Shown one piece after another: positions 1 through 6,762 of a DNA stretch of 15,234 bases. Positions within the stretch are counted from its first letter, which is position 1. The number at the start of each line of letters is the position of its first letter. Source of the stretch: an uncultured Rhodospirillales bacterium. Its GTDB lineage: Bacteria; Pseudomonadota; Alphaproteobacteria; Rhodospirillales; Casp-alpha2. The notes beneath the pieces were generated by a model that worked only from the letters and a program-made list of their open reading frames with translations, did no database searches and was not told the origin of the DNA. Made by a program: the position numbers and the translations under genes. The DNA lies in assembly GCA_938074585.1 (NCBI GenBank), contig CALJEW010000216.1, forward strand, positions 1 to 15,234, in the 5' to 3' direction.

Positions 1-1197
1 GGTTAGTTCTTTTGCCATTAATAAATTGGGCAACTCAGGTTCATTTACATAAGCCGCAATGATCTTTTCTAAAAACTCAGCCCGGATAACGCAGCCCGCT
101 CGCCACGTACGCCCAGCCAATTCAGGTTTTGCAACCCAGCCGTTGCCGTCCGGTTTAGCCGCTGTAATGAGATGTAATCCTTGAGCATAGCTAACCATAA
201 CGGCAGCACATAACGCCTGTTCCAATTCATCAACAAACGAACCTCGATCGACATTCGATTGAACATTGGGCTTGGGTAATAGTATTTCCGCCTTGGCTCG
301 ATCATCGCCATAGCGCGACAAATGCCGGGCCGATACAGCTTCTGCAATGGTTGGTACTGGAATGCCAAACTCAAGCGCCAAACGGACCGTCCATTGGCCG
401 GTTCCTTTTTCGCGGGCTTGATCCAAAATTTTATCGATCAATGCGCCATCACCCAAGTCATCCGGGGTGCGCAAAATGCCTGCTGTAATTCCAAATAAAT
501 ATGAGCTTAAAGCCCCGTCGTTCCATTTATCAAAGACATCCGCCATTTGATCAAACGACATCCCCGCCCCATCGCGCATCAATAAATACGCTTCACCAAT
601 CAATTGCATGATCGCGTATTCGATACCATTATGAACTATTTTTACAAAGTGCCCGGTGCCACCAGGACCAAAATGCGAACAGCACGGGCTGCCATTATGT
701 TTCGCTGAAATGGCCCTCAGAGCTGGTGCAACGGTATCAAACAAATCAACCGTACCACCGGCCATCATAGACGGGCCATGGCGGGCCCCCTCTTCACCAC
801 CTGATATCCCCAAACCAAAGAAACCAAAGCCTTTTTTTTCCGCATCCAAACTGCGCCGATCGGTATCGCGTGGGTGGGCGTTGCCACCATCACAGACTAA
901 ATCGCCTTTTGATAACATGGGGTATAGAGCTTCAAGCAGCACGTCGACCGGATCACCCGCTTTAACCATCAACAGAATACGCCGGGGCGTTGGCAGGCTT
1001 TCAACAAAGCTTTCTAAGTTTTCGACCAGCACAACTCGGTCGTCGATTTCATCGATAAATTTATCTGCGAAGGTAGTTCGCGCAACCATCCACGGATCGA
1101 AGACGACGGTGGTATAACCATTATCGGCAAAGTTAAATGTTAACCCAACACCCATTGGCCCCAAGCCGATAACGCCCATATGTGTGTTTTGTGTCAT
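1..1197 (-). CDS. gnd: 6-phosphogluconate dehydrogenase, decarboxylating (3' end beyond window)
   Basis: Oxidative decarboxylase converting 6-phosphogluconate to ribulose 5-phosphate in the cytosol. The 399 codons present cover the N-terminal Rossmann domain and most of the all-helical domain; about 70-80 residues are missing at the window edge compared with the usual ~470. Visible landmarks are GLGPMGVGLTFN near residues 11-22, the substrate signatures DGGNAHPRDTDRR and GISGGEEGARHGPSMM, the catalytic stretch HFVKIVHNGIEY (Lys and Glu conserved), KGTG for phosphate binding, and TWRAGCVIRAEF. The end of beta-strand 2 reads VVFDPW (Asp34) where NADP-dependent enzymes carry Asn-Arg-Thr, so NAD preference is inferred. 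The ATG lies 5 bp after the stop of the RraA-family gene, so the two are co-transcribed. The start is supported by homology; its ribosome binding site is weak. The family call is very secure, the cofactor inference moderate. Confidence 0.95.
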   Translation of the reverse strand, partial: MTQNTHMGVIGLGPMGVGLTFNFADNGYTTVVFDPWMVARTTFADKFIDEIDDRVVLVENLESFVESLPTPRRILLMVKAGDPVDVLLEALYPMLSKGDLVCDGGNAHPRDTDRRSLDAEKKGFGFFGLGISGGEEGARHGPSMMAGGTVDLFDTVAPALRAISAKHNGSPCCSHFGPGGTGHFVKIVHNGIEYAIMQLIGEAYLLMRDGAGMSFDQMADVFDKWNDGALSSYLFGITAGILRTPDDLGDGALIDKILDQAREKGTGQWTVRLALEFGIPVPTIAEAVSARHLSRYGDDRAKAEILLPKPNVQSNVDRGSFVDELEQALCAAVMVSYAQGLHLITAAKPDGNGWVAKPELAGRTWRAGCVIRAEFLEKIIAAYVNEPELPNLLMAKELT

Positions 1198-1202
1198 AGA
1201 GA

Positions 1203-1850
1203 TTAAAACTTACCCCATTTTAAATAAGCATCTTGTGGATCCATACCTTCGAAAATCGCAGAACGGATTTTGTTTTCAGTACCAATCACGCGTTCGGTTT
1301 CAGCGACGATTTCTTCGGCTTTATCTTTTGGTAAAATGACAATGCCATCAAGATCCGCCAACACCCAATCACCGCCCGAAACATCAACATCACCAATGCG
1401 AATGGTTTCGTTAAAAGAAACAGGTAACCACCGACCAACAATATCTTTTGGTGTTTTAAAGGAACACCAAGTTGAAAACTCCATGTTGAGCAAGAACTCA
1501 ACATCGCGACTGCCGCCATCAACAATATAACCCCGAATGCCTTTAAATTTTAGCGTTTCAGCTGAAAGCTCGCCCATTAATGCAACTTCATGTGTGTTGG
1601 GTTGGCAAATAATAACGTGCCCACTGGGCGCTTTTGACAGTAACCCAGTCCATTCCAATAAAGTTTCATGGGCATCTAAATCTGTGCCCGATTTACCTTC
1701 AACCGTATAAATAGGACCCGCCAGTTTATCACCATTAGCCAATGGTAATATTTCAGGCGGCAGAACAAAATTGGTAAGCCCCATAGCGCGCATCACATCA
1801 TGAAGAGCGCCTGTATACACTGCTTCTAAGCGGTCACAAAAATCAGTCAT
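1203..1850 (-). CDS. RraA / HMG-CHA aldolase-family protein
   Basis: A 215-residue protein of the RraA-like superfamily, which contains class II (divalent-metal) pyruvate aldolases such as 4-hydroxy-4-methyl-2-oxoglutarate/4-carboxy-4-hydroxy-2-oxoadipate aldolase, as well as the RNase E inhibitor RraA. The aldolase signature is visible: Gly93-Glu94-Leu95, then Asp111-Gly-Gly and Arg115-Asp116, so an acidic residue sits 21 positions before the Arg-Asp pair, as in the D-x20-R-D motif of the aldolases. This favours a lyase role over an RraA regulatory role. It lies between an SDR gene (22 bp upstream) and the 6PGDH gene (5 bp downstream) in a sugar-acid operon that also encodes a 2-keto-3-deoxy-acid kinase. 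Cleavage of a 2-keto-3-deoxy acid or its phosphate to pyruvate plus an aldehyde is therefore plausible but inferred; the substrate cannot be read from sequence. Confidence 0.85.
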   Translation of the reverse strand: MTDFCDRLEAVYTGALHDVMRAMGLTNFVLPPEILPLANGDKLAGPIYTVEGKSGTDLDAHETLLEWTGLLSKAPSGHVIICQPNTHEVALMGELSAETLKFKGIRGYIVDGGSRDVEFLLNMEFSTWCSFKTPKDIVGRWLPVSFNETIRIGDVDVSGGDWVLADLDGIVILPKDKAEEIVAETERVIGTENKIRSAIFEGMDPQDAYLKWGKF

Positions 1851-1871
1851 TTAACAAACCTTCCCAATGCT

Positions 1872-2612
1872 TTAAATTGTAATTCCACCATCGACGACCA
1901 TGATCTGACCGCTTGTGAAAGAAGCATCATCACTGGCCAAATAGACAGCAGCGGCGGCAATTTCTTGGGTTGTTCCCAAGCGGCCCATGGGTTGGCGTGC
2001 AATAAAAGCTTTGCGAGCAACTTCAACATCACCCATTGCTGCAATGCGTTCGTCCAGTGAAGGCGATTGAACGGTTCCGGGGCAAATGGCATTACATGTA
2101 ATTCCCTTAGTCACAAAATCAGCGGCAATGCCTTTTGTTAAGCCAATGGCAGCGGCTTTCGAGGCACCATATGCAAAGCGATTGGGGATGCCCTTAACAG
2201 ATGAAGCCACGGATGCGATGTTAACAATAGAACCGCCGCCATTTTCAACCATCGCCGGGATCATGGCTTTACACATGCGGAACATGGCTTTGGCGTTCAG
2301 ATCGAATGAAAAATCCCAATCTTTATCGGTACATTCTAAAATCGATCCGTTGGCAACATAACCAGCAACGTTTGCCAAGACATCTATTGCGCCTACTTGC
2401 TTTGCGATCGCTTTGATGGCATACGCATCCATAACATCTAAAACCTGCGTTTTAATGCCATATTTGCCTTCAATTTCTTTCAGCGTTTCTGAATTTATAT
2501 CAGTTGCGATAACTTCCGCACCCTCGGCTGCAAATGCCAATGCGATGTTTTGTCCAATACCTTGTCCGGCTGCTGTTACCAGTGCTTTCTTACCAACTAG
2601 TCTACCGCTCAT
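1872..2612 (-). CDS. SDR dehydrogenase, 2-keto-3-deoxy-L-fuconate dehydrogenase/DHRS6-like
   Basis: A 246-residue classical short-chain dehydrogenase. Visible motifs are TAAGQGIG (13-20) for the dinucleotide, Asp38 at the end of beta-2 (NAD preference), NVAG (81-84), Asn106, and catalytic Ser134, Tyr148 and Lys152. The closest family I recognise is DHRS6/BDH2, which includes bacterial 2-keto-3-deoxy-L-fuconate dehydrogenases: shared stretches are DWDFS, SVASSVKG, GLTK.IAADF and CPGTV.SPSL.ERI. The positively charged cluster that binds the substrate carboxylate in that family appears conserved as Arg145, Arg189 and Arg206. The likely reaction is NAD-dependent oxidation of a 2-keto-3-deoxy sugar acid or similar hydroxy acid. 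It sits 30 bp downstream of dgoK and 22 bp upstream of the RraA-family gene, all co-oriented. The ATG is preceded by an AGGAG-like site. SDR assignment is certain, substrate inferred. Confidence 0.88.
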   Translation of the reverse strand: MSGRLVGKKALVTAAGQGIGQNIALAFAAEGAEVIATDINSETLKEIEGKYGIKTQVLDVMDAYAIKAIAKQVGAIDVLANVAGYVANGSILECTDKDWDFSFDLNAKAMFRMCKAMIPAMVENGGGSIVNIASVASSVKGIPNRFAYGASKAAAIGLTKGIAADFVTKGITCNAICPGTVQSPSLDERIAAMGDVEVARKAFIARQPMGRLGTTQEIAAAAVYLASDDASFTSGQIMVVDGGITI

Positions 2613-2642
2613 TGTTGTCTCCTAATGTATATGTTTAATATA

Positions 2643-3551
2643 TTATCTAATTTCTTTAGCTAATTGGTAGATTCCAGCTGCGGCTAAATTTTCATTGGCC
2701 AATTGAGCCTGACCACCAAAAGATTTAATCGCCCGACCATACAATTCGATCAAAGGACCAGAGCCTATCATTGTGACTTCTGTAGTGTTATCTTTATAGG
2801 CATCGCGAATTTCAGTTCCGATCAACAGGCCCGATAAATAATCTTTGGTATAGGCTTCTGGGATTTCAGCAAATAAGGCCCGGGCGCGAACACCAAAAAA
2901 CCCACTTAATAACGAAATACCCGCTTTCGCCTTATCGACGCCATCATCAAACCAGCGCACCGCATCGGTTTCTATGCGCCCCTGATCCGTCATCAGCTTT
3001 CTCAAAATACTATGCTGACACATCACATAGAACACTTCGCCGGTCATGAATGTTGTGAAGCCATTGATTTTACCATCAACGACGGTAACCCACTTGCTGT
3101 GCGTACCGGGCAAACAAAACGTATAAGCCCCAGATTTTCCCGATACCGCGCCTAGTATTTGCGTTTCTTCACCGCGCATCACATCTGGTTGACCGTCGGC
3201 ATTTAAACAACTGTACCCCGGGGCAATCCAAACCACACGCCCACTATCCAGCGCAATCTGACCCATTCCAGATGCAATTTCAGCTAATCCGGGTTGGCCC
3301 GTTACGTAGCCAATTTCTTGCCAACCTTGGCGCGATCCAATCATGCCACTCATGACCACCGGAGCATCAGGTTCCGAATCCATCCAATCGCCAACTTGTG
3401 TGACTAGCATATCAGCAAATTGTCCGCCCTCTACTGCTAAAATACCATTTGCAGATTGGCGTTTATCAATAATCGTACCTTGCTCAGAAAGTCGGTATGC
3501 CCGGAATGAGGTTGTTCCCCAGTCTATTGCAATCAACGAAGTCATCAGCAC
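2643..3551 (-). CDS. dgoK: 2-dehydro-3-deoxygalactonokinase (DgoK family)
   Basis: A 302-residue sugar kinase of the ASKHA-fold DgoK family, which phosphorylates 2-keto-3-deoxygalactonate at C6 with ATP in the De Ley-Doudoroff galactonate pathway. Family features are the N-terminal phosphate loop IDWGTTSFRAY, the SGMIGSRQGW segment, PDVMRGEETQ, LPGTHSKW in the middle, GFFGVRAR, and a C-terminal GSGPL nucleotide-site segment. Length matches the family. The start chosen is GTG at 3549-3551, because a GAGG ribosome site lies 7 bases upstream of it; an ATG two codons further in (3543-3545) is the alternative. The gene begins 102 bp after the GntR regulator and is followed by the SDR gene. Related keto-deoxy acids may be the true substrate, since no aldolase partner of the Eda/DgoA type is in view. 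Confidence 0.92.
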   Translation of the reverse strand: MLMTSLIAIDWGTTSFRAYRLSEQGTIIDKRQSANGILAVEGGQFADMLVTQVGDWMDSEPDAPVVMSGMIGSRQGWQEIGYVTGQPGLAEIASGMGQIALDSGRVVWIAPGYSCLNADGQPDVMRGEETQILGAVSGKSGAYTFCLPGTHSKWVTVVDGKINGFTTFMTGEVFYVMCQHSILRKLMTDQGRIETDAVRWFDDGVDKAKAGISLLSGFFGVRARALFAEIPEAYTKDYLSGLLIGTEIRDAYKDNTTEVTMIGSGPLIELYGRAIKSFGGQAQLANENLAAAGIYQLAKEIR

Positions 3552-3580
3552 TTAATATCCTCAAAAATATGTGCTCAAAG

Positions 3581-3601
3581 AAATGAGCCTGTTCATTTAT
3601 A
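3581..3601 (-). promoter_or_regulatory. Candidate -10 box with overlapping inverted repeat upstream of dgoK
   Basis: On the minus strand a TATAAA hexamer (3596-3601) overlaps an inverted repeat with 6-bp arms AAATGA/TCATTT and a 6-bp spacer (3581-3598), about 30-50 bp before the dgoK start. A convincing -35 at the right distance was not found. This would be a sensible place for the neighbouring GntR protein to bind and repress, but the repeat is short and AT-rich, so chance is possible. Confidence 0.28.
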
Positions 3602-3653
3602 AAGGAGTTTTTCGCAATTTAAAGGCTGACCACAGAATCCTATAAATTAAAGA

Positions 3654-4379
3654 TTATATGTGCGTCATATGGTTTTCATTTAAGAGCTTAATCAGCATTT
3701 TAGCTGCCATTTCTTGATGGTTACGCTGAATATCGCGGGCCTTTTTTACGTCTCTCGCCAAAATAGCAGCAACAACAGCCCGATGGTCTTCATTCGATTT
3801 ATAGGGTTTGGGGCGCATATGAAGCGTCGTCATTCGGACCCGATGGATTTGATCGCGGAAGGTATCAACCAATTGAAGCATCCTGACGCTACCAGTCAAT
3901 ACGACCATTTGGCGATGAAATTCATAATCTGCGATGACCCAACTGTTCAAATCATCGTGTTCAAGTGCCGTATCCATATCGTCTACTGCTTTCATCAACG
4001 ATTGAAGGCCGTCTTCGCTCAAGTCCATACCAGCGAGGATCCCTGCAGCTGAAGATTCAAGCGCAGTTATAATTCCGTAAACTTCAGCCATATCTTTGGG
4101 CGAAATGGGCAGGACTCGCATTCCGTGGCGCGGGCGGACTTCAACCAAGCCTTCGTTCGCTAACCGCACCATGGCTTCGCGGGTTGGGGTCCGGCTCATG
4201 CTTAATTGTTCAGCTATTTCTTGTTCTAAAAATTGTGAACCGTGGGGGAGTTCATTTGTCAGAATTTGGCGTTTAAGCTCACTATAGGCTTGTTCTGCAA
4301 AAGGGATACGCGCTTTTTCATTCTCATGTATTGTCACGGCAAACCCCATTACGTGAATTAAACCCAAATACTCCTCCAT
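3654..4379 (-). CDS. GntR-family transcriptional regulator, FadR/FCD subfamily
   Basis: A 241-residue regulator with an N-terminal winged helix-turn-helix (about residues 28-88: LKRQIL, then LSMSRTPTREAMVRL, then VRPRHGMRV) and a C-terminal FCD ligand-binding domain (about 95-230). Probable metal/ligand residues in the FCD domain are Asp151, His155, His199 and His221. Such proteins commonly repress sugar-acid catabolic operons and are released by a pathway acid. It lies immediately upstream of dgoK on the same strand, so control of the dgoK-SDR-RraA-gnd operon is the natural inference. The start is uncertain: the ATG used here overlaps a GGAGGAG stretch and follows directly on an in-frame stop. 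A TTG at codon 5 or an ATG at codon 11 could be the true start; all retain the full DNA-binding domain. Confidence 0.92.
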   Translation of the reverse strand: MEEYLGLIHVMGFAVTIHENEKARIPFAEQAYSELKRQILTNELPHGSQFLEQEIAEQLSMSRTPTREAMVRLANEGLVEVRPRHGMRVLPISPKDMAEVYGIITALESSAAGILAGMDLSEDGLQSLMKAVDDMDTALEHDDLNSWVIADYEFHRQMVVLTGSVRMLQLVDTFRDQIHRVRMTTLHMRPKPYKSNEDHRAVVAAILARDVKKARDIQRNHQEMAAKMLIKLLNENHMTHI

Positions 4380-4386
4380 TTACGAA

Positions 4387-4395
4387 GGGGGGGGG
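4387..4395. repeat. Nine-G homopolymer tract upstream of the GntR gene
   Basis: Nine consecutive G on the plus strand (C on the coding strand of the regulator) end 7 bp before its annotated ATG. An in-frame stop directly precedes that ATG, so the tract lies in the 5' untranslated or promoter region rather than the reading frame. Length changes here could alter promoter or ribosome spacing. It may also be a site of sequencing error. Confidence 0.8.
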
Positions 4396-4425
4396 TCTGT
4401 TAAATATCTAAAAACCGCCACTTTC

Positions 4426-4467
4426 AATAACGTATACTTAAACTTAAATTTAAACTTATACGTTATT
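4426..4467. promoter_or_regulatory. 42-bp AT-rich element with perfect 11-bp inverted repeats
   Basis: Left arm AATAACGTATA (4426-4436) and right arm TATACGTTATT (4457-4467) are perfect inverted repeats. The 20-bp centre and flank carry two direct copies of TTAAACTTA. The left arm and following base contain GTATAC, which fits the short GT-AC core typical of FCD-type GntR operators. It lies 47 bp upstream of the regulator gene and 55 bp after the stop of the PLP enzyme gene, so autoregulation by the GntR protein is the leading idea. A bidirectional terminator is the alternative, but the stem is AT-rich and lacks a run of T. Confidence 0.5.
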
Positions 4468-4522
4468 AATTAAAGTTGCAAATATAGACTAATTCCCAAA
4501 TCCGTTTTACCAAAGCCTTGGG

Positions 4523-5671
4523 TTAAACGTGGTCTAACGCCTGTTGTAAGTCGCCAATCAAATCATCAACATTTTCGATGCCAATTGAGATGCGTATAAG
4601 GTTTTCAGGCACCAGACTTTCTGGCCCCTCGACCGATAAGCGGTGCTCGACCAAACTTTCAACCCCGCCCAAAGATGTTGCTGCAATAAAGACTTTTAAC
4701 TTCGCAATCATGGCTTTCGCCATCGCTGCATCACCGTTCACCAAAAATGATAACATGCCACCGAACCCGGCGGTCATTTGACGCGCTGCCAAAGTATGCC
4801 CCGGATGGCTTTGAAGGCCCGGATACAAAACCCGCTCTATTTTAGGATGGTTTTCAAAATGCGATGCGATTTTGGCAGCCGACGCAAATGCCCGTTCGCA
4901 CCGTATGCCAAGGGTCCGCATGCCTCGCAATAATAACCACGCCTCAAAAGGCCCCATAACGCCCCCAACCAAGGTCCGAACATCATAAATCTCCTGCCAG
5001 CGGTCATCCTTTTTGGCCGTAATTAAAACACCGCCCAAAACATCGCTATGGCCATTTAAATATTTAGTTGCAGAATGGAAAACTAGATCTGCCCCCAAGC
5101 TTAAAGCGCGCAAGGTGACAGGCGGGGTTACCGTCGCATCAACGCCCAAAATCGCCCCTGCATCATGGGCAATTTGAGCCGCCTTTTGAATATCAATGAC
5201 ATCCCATGTGGGGTTCAGTAAGGTTTCGATCCAAACCACATCGGTTTGCCCTTGGCGGACAGCATTTGCCAACCCATCCGGTTCCGTCGCATCAAACAAC
5301 GTCAGCTTAATGCCCCGTTTTTCCGCTAACCGACGCATCCAAGCTTGGGCACCATGATACATGATCGATGGGGCGACGATGTGCCTGCCGTGCTCAACCG
5401 TCTCGAACACAGCCGTTATGGCTGCTTGCCCTGATGCAAAAATCAACGTGTCCGCGCCGCCTTCTAATTCTGCCATAACCTTTTCAACCTGATCGTAGGT
5501 CGGATTATGGTTTCGGGCATAAATATAATCGCCCAAAAGCTCATAATTTTGATCCCGACCATAGGTCGTGGACGGCTGGATTGAAGGCATTAAAGCGCCT
5601 GTTTGCTCGTCAATATAATGACTGGCTTGGGCCAATAGAGTATCAGGCGATATATTTTTAGGCTTGCTCAC
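4523..5671 (-). CDS. Cys/Met metabolism PLP-dependent enzyme (cystathionine gamma-synthase/lyase-like)
   Basis: A 382-residue fold-type I PLP enzyme of the trans-sulfuration family. Visible are the YAR tripeptide (51-53) that contacts the PLP phosphate of the partner subunit, SGQAA (80-84), Tyr105 stacking on the cofactor, Asp178 pairing with the pyridine nitrogen, the Schiff-base lysine Lys203 in HSATKYLNGHSD, and the C-terminal LIRISIGIEN containing the carboxylate-binding arginine. After SLGGVESL the usual EHPASMTH of cystathionine enzymes reads EHRLSVEGPES, so substrate specificity is unclear. Synthase, gamma-lyase and sulfhydrylase activities are all possible. The start is GTG with AAGGA nine bases upstream. 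It stands alone on the minus strand, divergent from the flavin-reductase-like gene and separated from the GntR gene by the inverted-repeat element. Confidence 0.88.
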   Translation of the reverse strand: MSKPKNISPDTLLAQASHYIDEQTGALMPSIQPSTTYGRDQNYELLGDYIYARNHNPTYDQVEKVMAELEGGADTLIFASGQAAITAVFETVEHGRHIVAPSIMYHGAQAWMRRLAEKRGIKLTLFDATEPDGLANAVRQGQTDVVWIETLLNPTWDVIDIQKAAQIAHDAGAILGVDATVTPPVTLRALSLGADLVFHSATKYLNGHSDVLGGVLITAKKDDRWQEIYDVRTLVGGVMGPFEAWLLLRGMRTLGIRCERAFASAAKIASHFENHPKIERVLYPGLQSHPGHTLAARQMTAGFGGMLSFLVNGDAAMAKAMIAKLKVFIAATSLGGVESLVEHRLSVEGPESLVPENLIRISIGIENVDDLIGDLQQALDHV

Positions 5672-5740
5672 GAGCGGCTATCCTTCATCACGTTTCAATG
5701 CAGGCCTCTAAAATGCCGCTTTTTACTGATTAAACAAGGG

Positions 5741-5768
5741 GTAGGGCCCTACAAAAAAAGGCGAAGCC
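5741..5768 (-). promoter_or_regulatory. GC palindrome plus short hairpin with T-run in the PLP-enzyme leader
   Basis: Reading the minus strand towards the PLP enzyme gene, a 3-bp stem GGC-TTC-GCC (5768-5760) is followed by seven T, then immediately by the perfect 12-bp palindrome GTAGGGCCCTAC (5752-5741), 70 bp before the start codon. This could be an operator or a small attenuator-like structure. The stem is too short for a confident terminator. Confidence 0.3.
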
Positions 5769-5951
5769 CGATGTGCATTGTTTGGAAAATTAAATGTATA
5801 TTTTTCATATTTCTTCGTAAAAATTCGATAAAGACACTTAGTATTCAACGTAAAAAAAACCATTTTAAAGCACGCAAATAAATACAACAGAAACCGCATG
5901 CAATAACATGTAGAACATTATTTTTCAGCAATATTTCATTAAGGTTTCAAA

Positions 5952-5979
5952 TTGCTTCTTCAATGTTCTAGTATATAAC
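5952..5979 (+). promoter_or_regulatory. Candidate sigma70-type promoter for the flavin-reductase-like gene
   Basis: TTGCTT (5952-5957) and TATAAC (5974-5979) are spaced by 16 bp, about 115 bp before the start codon at 6096. Both hexamers are imperfect and the region is AT-rich, so this is only a candidate. Confidence 0.3.
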
Positions 5980-6095
5980 TACATACGTAAAAAAGGAGTA
6001 TTTTCAACAGTTCAGGCTGTTAAAAATGACGAGATAAATATATAAATTAGGTACATATATTTTTGCCATACGCTTTATATCAAGGATCAATCTGT

Positions 6096-6704
6096 ATGTT
6101 TTGGAACACTAATGAACTCCATGGGCTGCCACATAACCCCTTCAAAAGCTGTGTTGCACCCCGCCCTATTGGTTGGATTTCGAGCGTTAGCGCGGACGGG
6201 CACATTAACTTGGCCCCTTACAGTTTCTTTAATGCCGTTGGTAGCGAACCACCGATGGTGATGTTTTCAAGCACGGGTGTGGCGCCGCGCCCAACCAAAG
6301 ACACGGTTAGCAATATTGAAGCAACAGGTGAATTTGTTTGCAACATGGTGACATGGGAATTGCGTGATCAAATGAACGCCACCAGTGCCCCAGCGCCAGC
6401 TGAAACCAATGAGTTCGAGCTGGCTGGATTAGAGATGGAGCCCTCTAAGTTGGTGAAGCCGCCCCGGGTTAAAGCAGCGCCCATTCAAATGGAATGCACT
6501 TATGTTAAAACCATCGACTTACCCTGCGATACACCAGGCGGGCGCAATGTTATGATTATTGGCCAAGTTATTGGCATTAGAATCAACGATGCCTTTTTGA
6601 TTGATGGCAAGATCGATATGGAAAAAATCCAGCCATTAGCGCGAATGGGCTATCAAGATTACAGCTCAGTCGAGAAAATATTCACCCTTAATCGCCCCAA
6701 ATAA
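6096..6704 (+). CDS. Flavin reductase-like, FMN-binding split-barrel protein
   Basis: A 202-residue protein of the flavin reductase-like domain family (DIM6/NTAB type), whose members bind FMN and act as NAD(P)H:flavin oxidoreductases or partners of monooxygenases. Family signatures are the N-terminal CVAPRPIGWISSVSADG followed by NLAPYSFFNAVGSEPPMVMFS, then KDTVSNIEATGEFVCNMV and the C-terminal RMGYQDYSSVEKIF. The ATG at 6096 is chosen because AAGGA lies nine bases upstream; an upstream in-frame TTG at 6063 has no such site. No signal peptide, so cytosolic. It is followed 58 bp later by the VOC-fold gene on the same strand, which suggests a small operon for aromatic or other organic compound metabolism. 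That role is inference; the reaction and partner are unknown. Confidence 0.88.
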   Translation: MFWNTNELHGLPHNPFKSCVAPRPIGWISSVSADGHINLAPYSFFNAVGSEPPMVMFSSTGVAPRPTKDTVSNIEATGEFVCNMVTWELRDQMNATSAPAPAETNEFELAGLEMEPSKLVKPPRVKAAPIQMECTYVKTIDLPCDTPGGRNVMIIGQVIGIRINDAFLIDGKIDMEKIQPLARMGYQDYSSVEKIFTLNRPK

Positions 6705-6762
6705 TGACCCTTAATCCAAATCTATGTAGACTAATTAGGTTGAAAAATAGGGGGCCTAAATC

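Larger units (their letters stand above)
5672..6095. other. Divergent intergenic region, 424 bp
   Basis: AT-rich non-coding stretch between the minus-strand PLP enzyme and the plus-strand flavin-reductase-like gene. It contains the palindrome and small hairpin near 5741-5768, a candidate plus-strand promoter near 5952-5979, and a short hairpin AACAG-TTCAGG-CTGTT at 6007-6022. I see no convincing ORF, RNA gene or mobile element in it. Confidence 0.7.

Noticed and set aside
656..1117. 153-codon open frame on the plus strand
   Set aside because: Antisense to the conserved body of the 6-phosphogluconate dehydrogenase gene; the product is low-complexity Ser/Pro/Lys-rich, as expected for a shadow frame.
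3714..4052. 112-codon plus-strand frame opposite the GntR gene
   Set aside because: Entirely within the FCD domain coding region of the regulator on the other strand, with no independent support.
5672..5830. SAM-type riboswitch upstream of the PLP enzyme gene
   Set aside because: Considered because trans-sulfuration genes in alphaproteobacteria can carry one, but I could not find the conserved core or pseudoknot pattern of SAM-II; only a short hairpin and a palindrome are visible.
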